Below are positions 29,006 to 37,188 of a stretch of DNA of 64,000 nucleotides, piece after piece. Made by a program: the position numbers and the translations under genes. Source of the stretch: Nitrospinaceae bacterium (GTDB lineage Bacteria > Nitrospinota_A > UBA7883 > JAJDBK01); NCBI GenBank assembly GCA_029261405.1, contig JAJDBK010000078.1:1-64000 (forward strand). The letters run 5' to 3'. The notes beneath the pieces were generated by a model, which was not told the origin of the DNA, did not search any database, and saw only the letters and a program-made list of their open reading frames with translations. Position 1 is the first letter of the stretch. Every line of letters begins with the position of its first letter.

Positions 29006-29749
29006 ATGGCTGAAAAGATAGACGGCATTTTTCACGAAACAAAACAGATCGAAGCTGGCACCATGGGCACCAAAAGGTCCCATGACGCTTCTCACGACCT
29101 GCACTACTATGCGAAATCGAACGAGAAAGACGAGGTGATCCTCTATTACCTGAAACCTGACGGTTCCGCCACAGCTCTCGAAGTCGATAAGTTGCCGAGA
29201 GCTGAATTCAACAAACGGTTCAAACCGACACCGGACGAGAAGTTCGCCCCCAAATCTGAAGAACAGAAAAAAAAGGAGGAGGCGGAGGCGAAGGTAGCCA
29301 TAGCCGAGAAACATGTCGAGAAAGAGGAGCATAACGCCGCCGCCTTCGAGTATGGTCAGGCCATTAAAAAAGATGGCAAAAACCTGAAAGCCCACCTTGG
29401 CAAGGGAAAAGCTCATATGGCGTTGGGCGATGTGGAAAAGGCCAAGGAATCGTTCCAGAACCTGTCGGAGATAGACTCGCTCTACGACAAGGATAACAAG
29501 CATGTATTCAACGAGTATGGCATCCAGCTACGCCGTGGCAAGATGTACGATCTGGCCATTGACAACTACAACAAGGCCATTGCCATCGATCCAGACGACG
29601 AGGCTCTCTACTTTAACGCTGGACGAGCCTATTATGAGGCCGACATGCAAAAAGAAGCGGTGGAGCATCTGGAAAAAGCCATGGCCTTAAAGAGCGATTT
29701 CGAGGAAGCCAGACTGCTACACGCCGCTATCAGTAAAAAAGGGGTATAA
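29006..29749 (+). CDS. TPR-repeat protein
   Basis: A 247-residue protein starting MAEKIDGIFHET. A longer in-frame extension overlaps the end of the MEMO gene and has no ribosome binding site, so I rejected it. Residues 1-85 form a domain of unknown kind; a Lys/Glu coiled helix (about 86-110) leads to four TPR-like helix pairs (AFEYGQAIKKDGKNLKAHLG, AIDNYNKAIAIDPDDEALYF, AVEHLEKAMALKSDFEEARL). It is likely a protein-binding scaffold and follows the MEMO gene by 40 bases. Confidence 0.75.
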   Translation: MAEKIDGIFHETKQIEAGTMGTKRSHDASHDLHYYAKSNEKDEVILYYLKPDGSATALEVDKLPRAEFNKRFKPTPDEKFAPKSEEQKKKEEAEAKVAIAEKHVEKEEHNAAAFEYGQAIKKDGKNLKAHLGKGKAHMALGDVEKAKESFQNLSEIDSLYDKDNKHVFNEYGIQLRRGKMYDLAIDNYNKAIAIDPDDEALYFNAGRAYYEADMQKEAVEHLEKAMALKSDFEEARLLHAAISKKGV

Positions 29750-30099
29750 CGTAGCTCCCCGTCCCGTAGTTATACTGTTTTGCTATAAGCTTCGTTAATT
29801 CAATGAGATATTAAATACGTTCCGCTGTCTTACCCCTCCACGCCTTTAGAACTCCAATGAGGCTTATCGAGTGGCGCCGCCACGGCGACGACACTACACC
29901 TCCGAGCTAAAAACACTCAAAACAACATGCTGACAAGCGTCTGCCCACTATATCGTAGTGGTCGAGCCACCTCGTTACGATAACGCATAAAAAATGCGGG
30001 TTAAATATGGGCAATGCAAAAGCAAGGATTTACAACCGGTTAGCTTGTAGGTTAATATGATCGGATTGAAATTGGCTTTAACGTGTGCGGAGGTGAAGG
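29750..30099. other. Intergenic stretch with short hairpins
   Basis: No gene is seen. It holds a diverged copy of the GTGGCGC-GCCAC module at 29871-29888, a perfect hairpin CCACTA-TATCG-TAGTGG at 29945-29961, and CGCAT-AAAAA-ATGCG at 29984-29998. GGAGG just before 30100 is the ribosome binding site of the next gene. Confidence 0.55.
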
Positions 30100-30939
30100 A
30101 TGTTTGCGGACCTGCATCTGCACACGAACATGTCAGATGGTCTTTCTACTCCGGCCAGGGTTGTGGAAATTGCGGCTGGTAAAGGGTTTTCCTGCCTATC
30201 CATAACGGATCATGACACTATGGCCGGTCTCGCGGAAGCGACTGCGGCAGGTGATAAGCTTGGTGTGGAAGTTATCGCCGGAATTGAGATATCGACCAGG
30301 GTGGGGGAGAGAAGTGTCCATATCCTTGGGTACCTGATGGATATGAACAACAGATCTTTCAGGAGAATCGTAGATGAGAATTGTGAAGGCAGGTTGAAAA
30401 GAATGAAGAGCATGATTAATAAGCTCAATGATCTCGGATACGACATCGATTACGAGGAGACGCTCGAATATATCGGCCCACAAACGGTGGGACGGGCGTT
30501 GCTGGCCAGGTATATGGTAGACAAAGGCTTGTTTGACAACGTAAACGCTGTTTTTGATACGCTACTCGGAGATGGCAAACCGGTTTGTGAACCGCTGACA
30601 AGCTTCACACCTGAAGATGCCATTGGACTGGTGTCGGAGGCGGGAGGAGTAAGTAGTCTTGCTCACCCGGGGCACACTAACATCGACCAGCTTATTCCGG
30701 GACTTGCCAAGGCGGGTCTCGATGGTATTGAAGCGTACAACACACTGCACCAGAGCGCTATGACGCAAAAATATGAAAAGATGGCCGATGAATTGGGACT
30801 ACTGTTGACGGGAGGATCGGATTACCATGGTCCCGGTATGGCCGGAAGGTATATCGGATCGGTTAAACTGCCTTACCGCCACGTAGAACGTCTCAGGGAA
30901 CGAGCGAGTTCAAGAGCCGGACAGGAGGTAAATCAATGA
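30100..30939 (+). CDS. PHP-domain phosphoesterase (RNase AM/TrpH type)
   Basis: A 279-residue protein. The PHP metal motifs are LHLHTNMSDG, ITDHDTMAG, the GIEIST acidic site, LAHPGHT and the late GGSDYHG. The length and order match the YciV/TrpH group, which removes nucleotides from 5' ends or 3',5'-bisnucleotides; a DNA-polymerase-associated PHP domain is longer. GGAGG lies about 8 bases before the ATG. Its stop overlaps the start of the first DUF507 gene (ATGA), a link worth noting. Confidence 0.88.
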   Translation: MFADLHLHTNMSDGLSTPARVVEIAAGKGFSCLSITDHDTMAGLAEATAAGDKLGVEVIAGIEISTRVGERSVHILGYLMDMNNRSFRRIVDENCEGRLKRMKSMINKLNDLGYDIDYEETLEYIGPQTVGRALLARYMVDKGLFDNVNAVFDTLLGDGKPVCEPLTSFTPEDAIGLVSEAGGVSSLAHPGHTNIDQLIPGLAKAGLDGIEAYNTLHQSAMTQKYEKMADELGLLLTGGSDYHGPGMAGRYIGSVKLPYRHVERLRERASSRAGQEVNQ

Positions 30940-31211
30940 AACTCAAAAAGGAAATGATCGATTACCTGGCAAAAAGGGTCGTCGAAGGTCTTGAAAGTAA
31001 AGAGCTTATCGACGTGGAAAACGATAGCCAGGGATTAATGATAACCATCTCCGAGATTATCACCGAAGACCTTCTGGTCGAAGACGACCTTAATCAGGAA
31101 GTTCGGGAAATCCTGGAAAAGATGGGTGAAGAGATCGATAACATAGACTACAGGAAAATGTTCCAGATGGTGAAGAATCGATACGCCAGGGAACGTGGCC
31201 TTATCCTTTAG
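30936..31211 (+). CDS. DUF507-family protein (first copy)
   Basis: A 91-residue acidic helical protein beginning MKLKKEMIDYLAKRVVEGL. It has the DUF507 pattern of alternating helices rich in Glu/Asp and a basic tail (KNRYARERGLIL). The family is found in Aquificota, Nitrospirota and Desulfobacterota-like lineages and has no known function. Its start overlaps the PHP gene stop, and a second family member follows 17 bases later. Confidence 0.8.
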   Translation: MKLKKEMIDYLAKRVVEGLESKELIDVENDSQGLMITISEIITEDLLVEDDLNQEVREILEKMGEEIDNIDYRKMFQMVKNRYARERGLIL

Positions 31212-31228
31212 AAGACGGAGGTTGTTAA

Positions 31229-31516
31229 GTGAAACTGAGCAGAGAGAAGATAAACCATCTGTCGAAACTGATATTGCGGCAAATCCTCGAGAATGACGAT
31301 GTGGAGTTCTTTTGTGATGAAAACGATCTCAGACTCGAAATCGTCGAAATCCTCAGAGCTGACCTTGAACTCGAAGAGAGCATCGAAAATTCGGTCCGGG
31401 ATGTCATAGAGTCTTATTCGCGCGATATTCGTGAAGGGACAGATGAATGGGATATTCTGTACCATAAACATTACGCTGAAGAGACGAAGAGACGAAGAGG
31501 TATCTCACTAGGATAA
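31229..31516 (+). CDS. DUF507-family protein (second copy)
   Basis: A 95-residue paralogue of the upstream protein with the same helix order (MKLSREKINHLSKLILRQIL ... DELEESIENSVRDVI) and a tail KHYAEETKRRRGISLG close to the family consensus. It starts with GTG, preceded by GGAGG at about 6 bases. The two tandem copies may form a heterodimer. Transcription probably ends at the terminator at 31596. Confidence 0.85.
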   Translation: MKLSREKINHLSKLILRQILENDDVEFFCDENDLRLEIVEILRADLELEESIENSVRDVIESYSRDIREGTDEWDILYHKHYAEETKRRRGISLG

Positions 31517-31595
31517 TCCTGCGCGGCCCATCGACACCTTGCAAGGAATGCAAGGCGCTTAACAGGGGGGGGGCGCCGAAGTAGACTCGTAATAT

Positions 31596-31635
31596 AAAAA
31601 GGCCGACCAGGATCTACTCCTGACCGGCCTTTTTT
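31596..31635. terminator. Bidirectional intrinsic terminator
   Basis: AAAAAGGCCG-AC-CAGGA, loop TCTAC, TCCTG-AC-CGGCCTTTTTT: a long stem with one internal mismatch pair, flanked by an A-run on the left and a T-run on the right. It can stop the DUF507 operon (plus) and the H1-like gene (minus), whose stop lies 13 bases away. A run of nine G at 31565-31573 precedes it. Confidence 0.9.
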
Positions 31636-31647
31636 GTTGCGATAACT

Positions 31648-32364
31648 CTACTTTTTGGTTTTTTTCTTCGCAACGGCTCTTTTCTTGGCTACCGGTTTTT
31701 TTGCGACAGCTTTCTTCGCGACGGCTTTTTTCTTGGCTACCGGTTTTTTTGCGACAGCTTTCTTCGCGACAGCTTTTTTCTTGGCTACCGGTTTTTTTGC
31801 GACAGCTTTCTTCGCAACGGCTTTTTTCTTGGCTACCGGTTTTTTTGCGACAGCTTTCTTCGCGACAGCTTTTTTCTTGGCTACCGGTTTCTTCGCGACA
31901 GCTTTCTTCGCGACAGCTTTTTTCTTTACGACCGGTTTTTTCGCGACAGCTTTCTTTTTTACGACCGGTTTTTTCGCGACAGCTTTCTTTTTTGCCGCAG
32001 GTTTCGCCTTGGTAGCCATTTCTGTCTCCTTAAGTTTGATTGCCTTTTTTCTTGGCGCCGCCACTTTATTTGTAGGGATGACCTTTATTTCCCAGGTAGC
32101 GAATACAGGATAAATCTGTACTACCTGGTTTATAAGCGTAGAGGTTTTAAAGTTTGTCTGCAGGATTACTTTGCCGCCATATTTCATCTCTGGACCATCG
32201 TGACCATATTTCACTATAGCCCCGGAGATAGCCTCATGGAAGCTATCGAGATTGATCCCCGCGTACCGTCCATATAGAATGAACTCAGATAAACGTTCTT
32301 CCAGTTCGCGGTCAGGGAAACGCGGATTCCTGAGTTCCAACCTGATTCGTGTGGAGCCTTTCAA
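31648..32364 (-). CDS. Histone-H1-like lysine/alanine-rich protein with unique N-terminal domain
   Basis: A 238-residue protein. Residues 1-115 form an ordinary-composition domain (strands such as [20 protein letters not shown]) of no family I recognise. Residues 116-238 are almost wholly Lys, Ala, Val and Pro, in five exact-length repeats of [16 protein letters not shown], like the DNA-compacting tails of bacterial H1-like and AlgP proteins. An internal ATG at 32019 has AAGGAG six bases upstream, so a separate 123-residue tail protein may also be made. Nucleoid binding is likely from composition; the N-terminal role is unknown. Confidence 0.78.
   Translation of the reverse strand: MKGSTRIRLELRNPRFPDRELEERLSEFILYGRYAGINLDSFHEAISGAIVKYGHDGPEMKYGGKVILQTNFKTSTLINQVVQIYPVFATWEIKVIPTNKVAAPRKKAIKLKETEMATKAKPAAKKKAVAKKPVVKKKAVAKKPVVKKKAVAKKAVAKKPVAKKKAVAKKAVAKKPVAKKKAVAKKAVAKKPVAKKKAVAKKAVAKKPVAKKKAVAKKAVAKKPVAKKRAVAKKKTKK
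31678..31917 (-). repeat. Five 48-bp tandem repeats encoding the lysine-rich tail
   Basis: Five consecutive units encode 16 residues each, recognisable by CTTGGCTACCGG recurring every 48 bases at about 31684, 31732, 31780, 31828 and 31876. Small synonymous differences separate the copies. Repeat number is likely to vary between strains by slippage. Confidence 0.9.
32017..32032 (-). promoter_or_regulatory. Internal ribosome binding site and start codon inside the H1-like gene
   Basis: On the minus strand AAGGAG is followed by six bases and ATG (codon at 32019-32017), opening [12 protein letters not shown] exactly where composition changes to the lysine-rich tail. This would give a free 123-residue H1-like protein. 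Confidence 0.55.
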
Positions 32365-32528
32365 ACGCCCTTCCCTTAACTTTCCGATTGATTACATGAT
32401 TATCTATATCAGTAATCAACCTCCTGATACATAGTTTCATGTACCTAAGCCATAATTTAGGATATTGTATATGTAATTATCGTTAATTACAAGTATTATC
32501 ATAATAAATTCTCTTATTTCGTCTGATT

Positions 32529-32597
32529 TATATTTCCAGGGACGATTCCCGTAGGCTCGGGTGTATAATAACCTTCGATTATATTTCCAGGGATGAT
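32529..32597 (+). promoter_or_regulatory. 18-bp direct repeats around a -10 element ahead of malic enzyme
   Basis: TATATTTCCAGGGACGAT (32529-32546) and TATATTTCCAGGGATGAT (32580-32597) differ at one base and are 51 bases apart. TATAAT at 32564-32569 lies between them. The second copy overlaps the CAGGGA ribosome binding region just before the ATG. This is a plausible operator pair; no -35 match was seen. Confidence 0.45.
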
Positions 32598-32600
32598 CAG

Positions 32601-34313
32601 ATGAGTCACAGGCGTGTTGAGCGTAGGAAGAGCGGTGAGGTCTTTCTCAAGGTCGGCCAGACCGGGTCGGAGCTATTACATAACCCTTTGTTAAACAAGG
32701 GGACTGCTTTCGACGAACGGGAACGTTATGAGTTCGGTCTTATCGGGCTGTTGCCTCCCCATGTAGCCACGTTAGAAGAGCAGAAAGAGCGTGTTTACGA
32801 AAATTATCTGGTAAAACCGAGCAACCTGGAGAAATATGTCTTCCTTCGGGCGTTGCAGGACAGGAACGAAACCCTCTTTTACGCTTTAGTTTGGGATCAT
32901 ATCGAAGAGATGACCCCGATTATCTACACACCGACGGTGGGTGAAGCTGTACAGAAACTATCTCACATATACCGGATATCCCGGGGGTTGTGGATATCAC
33001 CGGAAAATGTAGAAATGATGGATAGCATGGCTACGAACCTGCCATCGCAGGATATCGATGTCATAGTGGTCACAGATAATCAGGGGATTCTGGGAATCGG
33101 CGATCAAGGGGCTGGTGGTATGGGAATCTCCATTGGAAAACTATCGCTATACACCCTCGGAGCCGGAGTGGCGCCGCAGGGTTGTCTGCCGATCTCTCTT
33201 GATGTTGGCACCGATAATACAGCATTGTTGGACGATCCGTTGTACCTCGGCCATAAACACCATCGTTATACAGGTGAGGCCTACAACCAGTTCATAGACA
33301 GGTTTGTGACAAAAATCAAGGAGTTATACCCGAACGCACTGCTCCAGTGGGAGGATTTTTCAAAACAGAACGCCTTCTCCAACCTCGACAGGTACCGTGA
33401 TTCGGTCTTCTCTTTCAACGATGACATCCAGGGGACAGGCGCGGTAGTGACGGCCGGAGTCATCGGCGCCACCCGGATAATTGACGAAGTTTTTCATGAA
33501 CAGACTTTTCTTATCTACGGCGCCGGCGCCGGTGGTATGGGTGTGGCCCGGCAGTTACGAAACTCCATGATCGGGTGCGGGTTATCAGAAGAGGAAGCTG
33601 TGGCGAGGGTCTTTGTTGTCGACAGCCGGGGGCTGATAACTAAAGACCGTGAAGGACTGGAGGAGTACAAACTGCCATTCGCCAAAGATCCAGGCGAGGT
33701 TTCCGGGTGGAAACTCGAAAGGGAGGGTAATATAAGCATGGAGGATGTAATTGTAAACGCAAGAGTTACTGTCCTTCTTGGATTGTCGGGTCAGCCGGGA
33801 TCGTTTAACCGAAAGGTTGTGGAGCTTATGCTCGACAACATACATACCCCGATCATTTTTCCCCTCTCCAATCCGACGTCCAAGGGCGAAGCGAAACCTG
33901 CGGATATCTATGAATGGACGGGTGGAAGGGCCATTGTAGCTACCGGCAGTCCCTTTGGAGATGTTACCTTTGAAGGAAAAGCCTACAGGATAGGGCAGGG
34001 GAACAACGTTTTCATCTTTCCCGGCTTGGGGCTTGGCGCTATTTCCGCCGGAGCGAAAAGGATAACCGACGAGATGTTCACCGCCGCCGCCTCCCGTTTG
34101 GCCGATCTCATGCCGTCCGACGCCGCATCCACACATTGTGTGTTCCCAAGAGTGTCAGACCTCGACAAGGTCTCCGAACAGGTGGCCATGGCGGTATACA
34201 ACATGGCGGTAAAACAGGGGCTTGCCACTGTGGACCCTGACCTGGACCCGGTTGAGGTTATCAGAACCCGGAAGTGGCGACCTGTCTACAAAGCATTGCG
34301 GAAATCAGTTTGA
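32601..34313 (+). CDS. NAD-type malic enzyme
   Basis: A 570-residue enzyme decarboxylating malate to pyruvate with reduction of NAD(P). It has the large-form architecture (MaeA/SfcA and eukaryotic type): YTPTVGEAVQKLSHIYR, VTDNQGILGIGDQGAGGMGI, FNDDIQGTGAV for metal and substrate, and IYGAGAGGMGVARQL for the nucleotide. The choice of NAD over NADP is inferred from relatedness. It supplies pyruvate or reducing power. The stop overlaps the trpC start (TGATG). Confidence 0.93.
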   Translation: MSHRRVERRKSGEVFLKVGQTGSELLHNPLLNKGTAFDERERYEFGLIGLLPPHVATLEEQKERVYENYLVKPSNLEKYVFLRALQDRNETLFYALVWDHIEEMTPIIYTPTVGEAVQKLSHIYRISRGLWISPENVEMMDSMATNLPSQDIDVIVVTDNQGILGIGDQGAGGMGISIGKLSLYTLGAGVAPQGCLPISLDVGTDNTALLDDPLYLGHKHHRYTGEAYNQFIDRFVTKIKELYPNALLQWEDFSKQNAFSNLDRYRDSVFSFNDDIQGTGAVVTAGVIGATRIIDEVFHEQTFLIYGAGAGGMGVARQLRNSMIGCGLSEEEAVARVFVVDSRGLITKDREGLEEYKLPFAKDPGEVSGWKLEREGNISMEDVIVNARVTVLLGLSGQPGSFNRKVVELMLDNIHTPIIFPLSNPTSKGEAKPADIYEWTGGRAIVATGSPFGDVTFEGKAYRIGQGNNVFIFPGLGLGAISAGAKRITDEMFTAAASRLADLMPSDAASTHCVFPRVSDLDKVSEQVAMAVYNMAVKQGLATVDPDLDPVEVIRTRKWRPVYKALRKSV

Positions 34314-35152
34314 TGGAGGAGACTCCTGTGGCGCTTAACCGGGCGCTGACCTCGATTGTAGAGAACAAAAAAAACGAGGTCAGGGTAACAAAGAGAATCT
34401 ACTCCAAGGAGATGTTGATCGATTCCATCGACCCGAACGCCATCCCAAGGTCCCTGTTCGGGGCCTTAAAAAGAGAGGGGCGGATCAACGTAATCGCAGA
34501 GATAAAACGATCCTCGCCATCGGTTATGTTAAAACCGTCGAAGTTCAATCCCGCCGCCATCGCCCGATCATACGAGAAAGCGGGCGCTGTGGCCATTTCC
34601 GTCCTTACCGATTCCCGGTTTTTCTGTGGCGCGCCGGTTTATGTTCCCATTGTCAGAGAGGCGGTCAATATTCCCGTGTTGCGAAAGGAATTTATCGTCG
34701 ATCCGTGGCAATTGTATGAAACTGCGGCCCTCGGAGCCGACGCGGTGTTGCTAATGCCGGTGGCGTTAAGCGGACCGCAGGAGGTGGCGGACCTTTATCA
34801 TCTGGCTCTTGAGCTTGAGATAGAACCACTGGTGGAAATCCATTCTTTGGCGGATTGGGAGATGGTAGAGGGTCTTAAACCCAAAATTATCGGCATTAAC
34901 AACCGGGATTTTCTTTCACCCGATCTGAAAATCGACATTGGAACAACTGAAAGGGTGGCGCCTTATCTCCCGAAGAAATCTGCCATCGTAAGTGAGAGCG
35001 GAGTTTCAACGGCTGGAGATGTTGCGTGGTTATCCAGACACGTTGATGCGTTCCTTATCGGATCGGCGTTTATGGGAAACGACGACCCCGGAAATGAGTT
35101 AAATAGCCTGCTGGCTGAATCCAGAAGGCTTGTCGCTTCACGAACCGAGTAG
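34313..35152 (+). CDS. trpC: Indole-3-glycerol phosphate synthase
   Basis: A 279-residue TIM-barrel enzyme closing the indole ring in tryptophan synthesis. It shows NVIAEIKRSSPS, the catalytic lysine in VLRKEFIVDPWQLYE, GINNRDF and the phosphate site SESGVSTAGD. I chose the ATG overlapping the maeA stop; a GTG at 34328, eight bases after GGAGGAG, is also possible. Its partner gene trpB2 is 2 kb away. Confidence 0.95.
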   Translation: MEETPVALNRALTSIVENKKNEVRVTKRIYSKEMLIDSIDPNAIPRSLFGALKREGRINVIAEIKRSSPSVMLKPSKFNPAAIARSYEKAGAVAISVLTDSRFFCGAPVYVPIVREAVNIPVLRKEFIVDPWQLYETAALGADAVLLMPVALSGPQEVADLYHLALELEIEPLVEIHSLADWEMVEGLKPKIIGINNRDFLSPDLKIDIGTTERVAPYLPKKSAIVSESGVSTAGDVAWLSRHVDAFLIGSAFMGNDDPGNELNSLLAESRRLVASRTE

Positions 35153-35521
35153 CGCTGCTGAGGAAAGGATCCCAGTCGGTTTTCCATCCTCTGATACGAT
35201 CAGGTGTTTGATATTCAGTTCGGTCATTTTCTTTCGCGCTTCGAAGATGGACGTGTCGCCGGGAACCTGCTGAACACCGGAGGTCATGATCTTTTCGGTT
35301 TTGGTTGTGTTCGGGGCAAGACCGGCGGCAACAACCCTGCGGACGATATCCCCTTCTGTCATTATACCAACTAGGGTTCCATCGCCGTTGAGGAGAAGGA
35401 TACTGGTAATCTTCTTCTCATCCATGATTTTTGCGGCCTCGGTAACGGTGATATCCTGTGAGGCGGTGACGGCCTCTTCGTTAACCAAATCCTTTACTGC
35501 AAGCAAAGTGTTAAAGGTCAC
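35138..35521 (-). CDS. Paired CBS-domain protein
   Basis: A 127-residue protein made of two CBS motifs (about residues 12-65 and 75-127: ITVTEAAKIMDEKKITSILL, GTLVGIMTEGDIVRRVV, DTSIFEARKKMTELNIKHLI). CBS pairs bind adenine nucleotides and act as energy or second-messenger sensors; here the domain stands alone. It converges with trpC and overlaps its last 15 bases. Confidence 0.9.
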   Translation of the reverse strand: MTFNTLLAVKDLVNEEAVTASQDITVTEAAKIMDEKKITSILLLNGDGTLVGIMTEGDIVRRVVAAGLAPNTTKTEKIMTSGVQQVPGDTSIFEARKKMTELNIKHLIVSEDGKPTGILSSAALLGS

Positions 35522-35634
35522 AACCGGTCTCCTGCGAAATATTTGTAAGATTATGAATCAATCTGGACTTCACTTGGCAGGATAACATAAAACTCCCCGC
35601 TCGTCGAATCTTCAAGAGGGGCGCGTTAACGTCT

Positions 35635-36993
35635 TTATCCGCTTAAAGCGCGGGTAAGCTGGTTTCTTCCAGCTTCTTTGCTTTTGTAAAGGGCGGCGTC
35701 GGTCATCTGAATCAGAGGGCCGTCTCCAATTTCGCCGTCCCATTCACCCACACCGCCACTTACTGTAACAGAGAATATTTTACCCTCAAAAGCCACTTTG
35801 GCGTTCTCCACAGCGTGTCGCAAGCGATCTCCCTCCACGAAGGCCTCCTCAAGGGATAATCCCGGAAAAAGAACGCCGAACTCCTCTCCACCGTAACGGG
35901 CAAGGAACGCTCCTTCCGGGAGAGCTTCGCTCATGACCATGGCGGTCGCCCGCAAAACTTCGTCCCCGGCTTTGTGACCGTGGGTGTCGTTGAAAGTCTT
36001 GAAATGGTCAATATCGAATAGCAGGGTGGATAACGGCGACCCGGTCTCCTTCGCTTTCGTCATTTCATCGAGCAGGGTATCGTAAAAATGACGATGGTTG
36101 TAGAGGTTAGTCAAACCGTCGGTAATCGACAGCCTCTCCAGCCGGTCCTTTAACGAATTAAGTTCGCCGAAAGCCTTTAACAAATCGTCGTACAGACGTT
36201 TGCCGTTAAGGTGAGTACTCATACGGGCGATAAGCACCTCTTCGTCAAACGGTTTTGTGAGAAAATCGTTCACGCCGAGTTTAAGCGCTTTTACCGTGCT
36301 TTTTTTCTTCGTGTCGGAGGTGACCATTATTATCCGGACGCTTCGAAGCTCCCGGTCTCTCCTGATCATTTCGGTGAGTTCAAAACCATCCAGGTCGGGC
36401 ATGTTGGCGTCCATAAGGATCAGGTCGGGCCTGAAAGCCCGGATCGTATCGACCGCCCTGGTGGAATCGCTCTCTATCTGAAAGGTGTAACCAAGTCTTG
36501 TAAAGATCTCTTCATAAACCATGCAGACTATCCGACTGTCTTCCACCACCAGAACTCGACCAGACTTCGTGTCTGTCACGTCATCCGAAAAACTCCTGAC
36601 CGAATCGGCCAGATTTTTCATCTCCTCGCCGGTATACGGCTTGTACATGAAATCGTATACACCGCTTTTTAGCCCGTTTAACCGGGTATCCTTGTCGTAC
36701 CCGTCCGACATGACCACCACGCAGATGTTTTTTGTGTTTTTCGAAGCGGACAGGAGATTGATAAGTTTTGAAGCGTCTATATCTGGTTGATTCTCTTCGA
36801 TGAAGATAATCTCAGGGTTGAATTTCGAAATAGTCCGGACACCATCCTTGACGGAATCGACGGCTTTGAAAGCGTAAGATCGTGACTCGAAAGCTGTTTT
36901 CGCCATGTTCCTGACTTGGCTGTCAGAATGGATCATAAGAGCTCCTATGCTCTCACGCCGTCTCTCAACTCTACTATTCACAGGATTTCTCAA
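35635..36993 (-). CDS. Two-receiver diguanylate cyclase
   Basis: A 452-residue protein. The first receiver (about 15-135) has glutamate where the phospho-acceptor aspartate should be (IIFIEENQPDID), mimicking a permanently phosphorylated form. The second (about 145-262) is intact, with VLVVEDSR and LILMDANMPDLDGFEL. The GGDEF domain has an active GGEEF, but the inhibitory-site position reads PEGA, so product inhibition is not expected. It has no adjacent kinase. Confidence 0.9.
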   Translation of the reverse strand: MRNPVNSRVERRRESIGALMIHSDSQVRNMAKTAFESRSYAFKAVDSVKDGVRTISKFNPEIIFIEENQPDIDASKLINLLSASKNTKNICVVVMSDGYDKDTRLNGLKSGVYDFMYKPYTGEEMKNLADSVRSFSDDVTDTKSGRVLVVEDSRIVCMVYEEIFTRLGYTFQIESDSTRAVDTIRAFRPDLILMDANMPDLDGFELTEMIRRDRELRSVRIIMVTSDTKKKSTVKALKLGVNDFLTKPFDEEVLIARMSTHLNGKRLYDDLLKAFGELNSLKDRLERLSITDGLTNLYNHRHFYDTLLDEMTKAKETGSPLSTLLFDIDHFKTFNDTHGHKAGDEVLRATAMVMSEALPEGAFLARYGGEEFGVLFPGLSLEEAFVEGDRLRHAVENAKVAFEGKIFSVTVSGGVGEWDGEIGDGPLIQMTDAALYKSKEAGRNQLTRALSG

Positions 36994-37070
36994 CCTCCAT
37001 CGGAACTGACAGCCATATCCAGTTACCCACGATTCTGGTTTGGAACATATCTGTTCAGTCTATCATAACT

Positions 37071-37136
37071 GAAGATTGTTTACATTCAGAGCGCAGGTCC
37101 TGGTTGCGATTATGTTCAAGGATAATTACAATCTTC
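37071..37136 (+). promoter_or_regulatory. Possible dyad ahead of trpB2
   Basis: GAAGATTGT at 37071-37079 and ACAATCTTC at 37128-37136 are 9-bp inverted copies separated by 48 bases, in the 195-base leader of trpB2. They could be operator half-sites or long-range leader pairing. Nine bases could also match by chance. Confidence 0.25.
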
Positions 37137-37188
37137 GTGTACGAAATTATGAAAAAAAAAGAACCTCTCTTTTGGAAGGTAGTAAAAC

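Noticed and set aside
31678-31917. Possible CRISPR-like or minisatellite non-coding repeat
   Set aside because: The 48-bp period is a whole number of codons and the frame stays open, so it is coding repetition in the H1-like gene.
31655-32113. Plus-strand frame encoding repeated FFATAFF segments that look like membrane helices
   Set aside because: It is the antisense reading of the lysine-rich repeats, where AAG and GCG codons give Phe/Ala when reversed.
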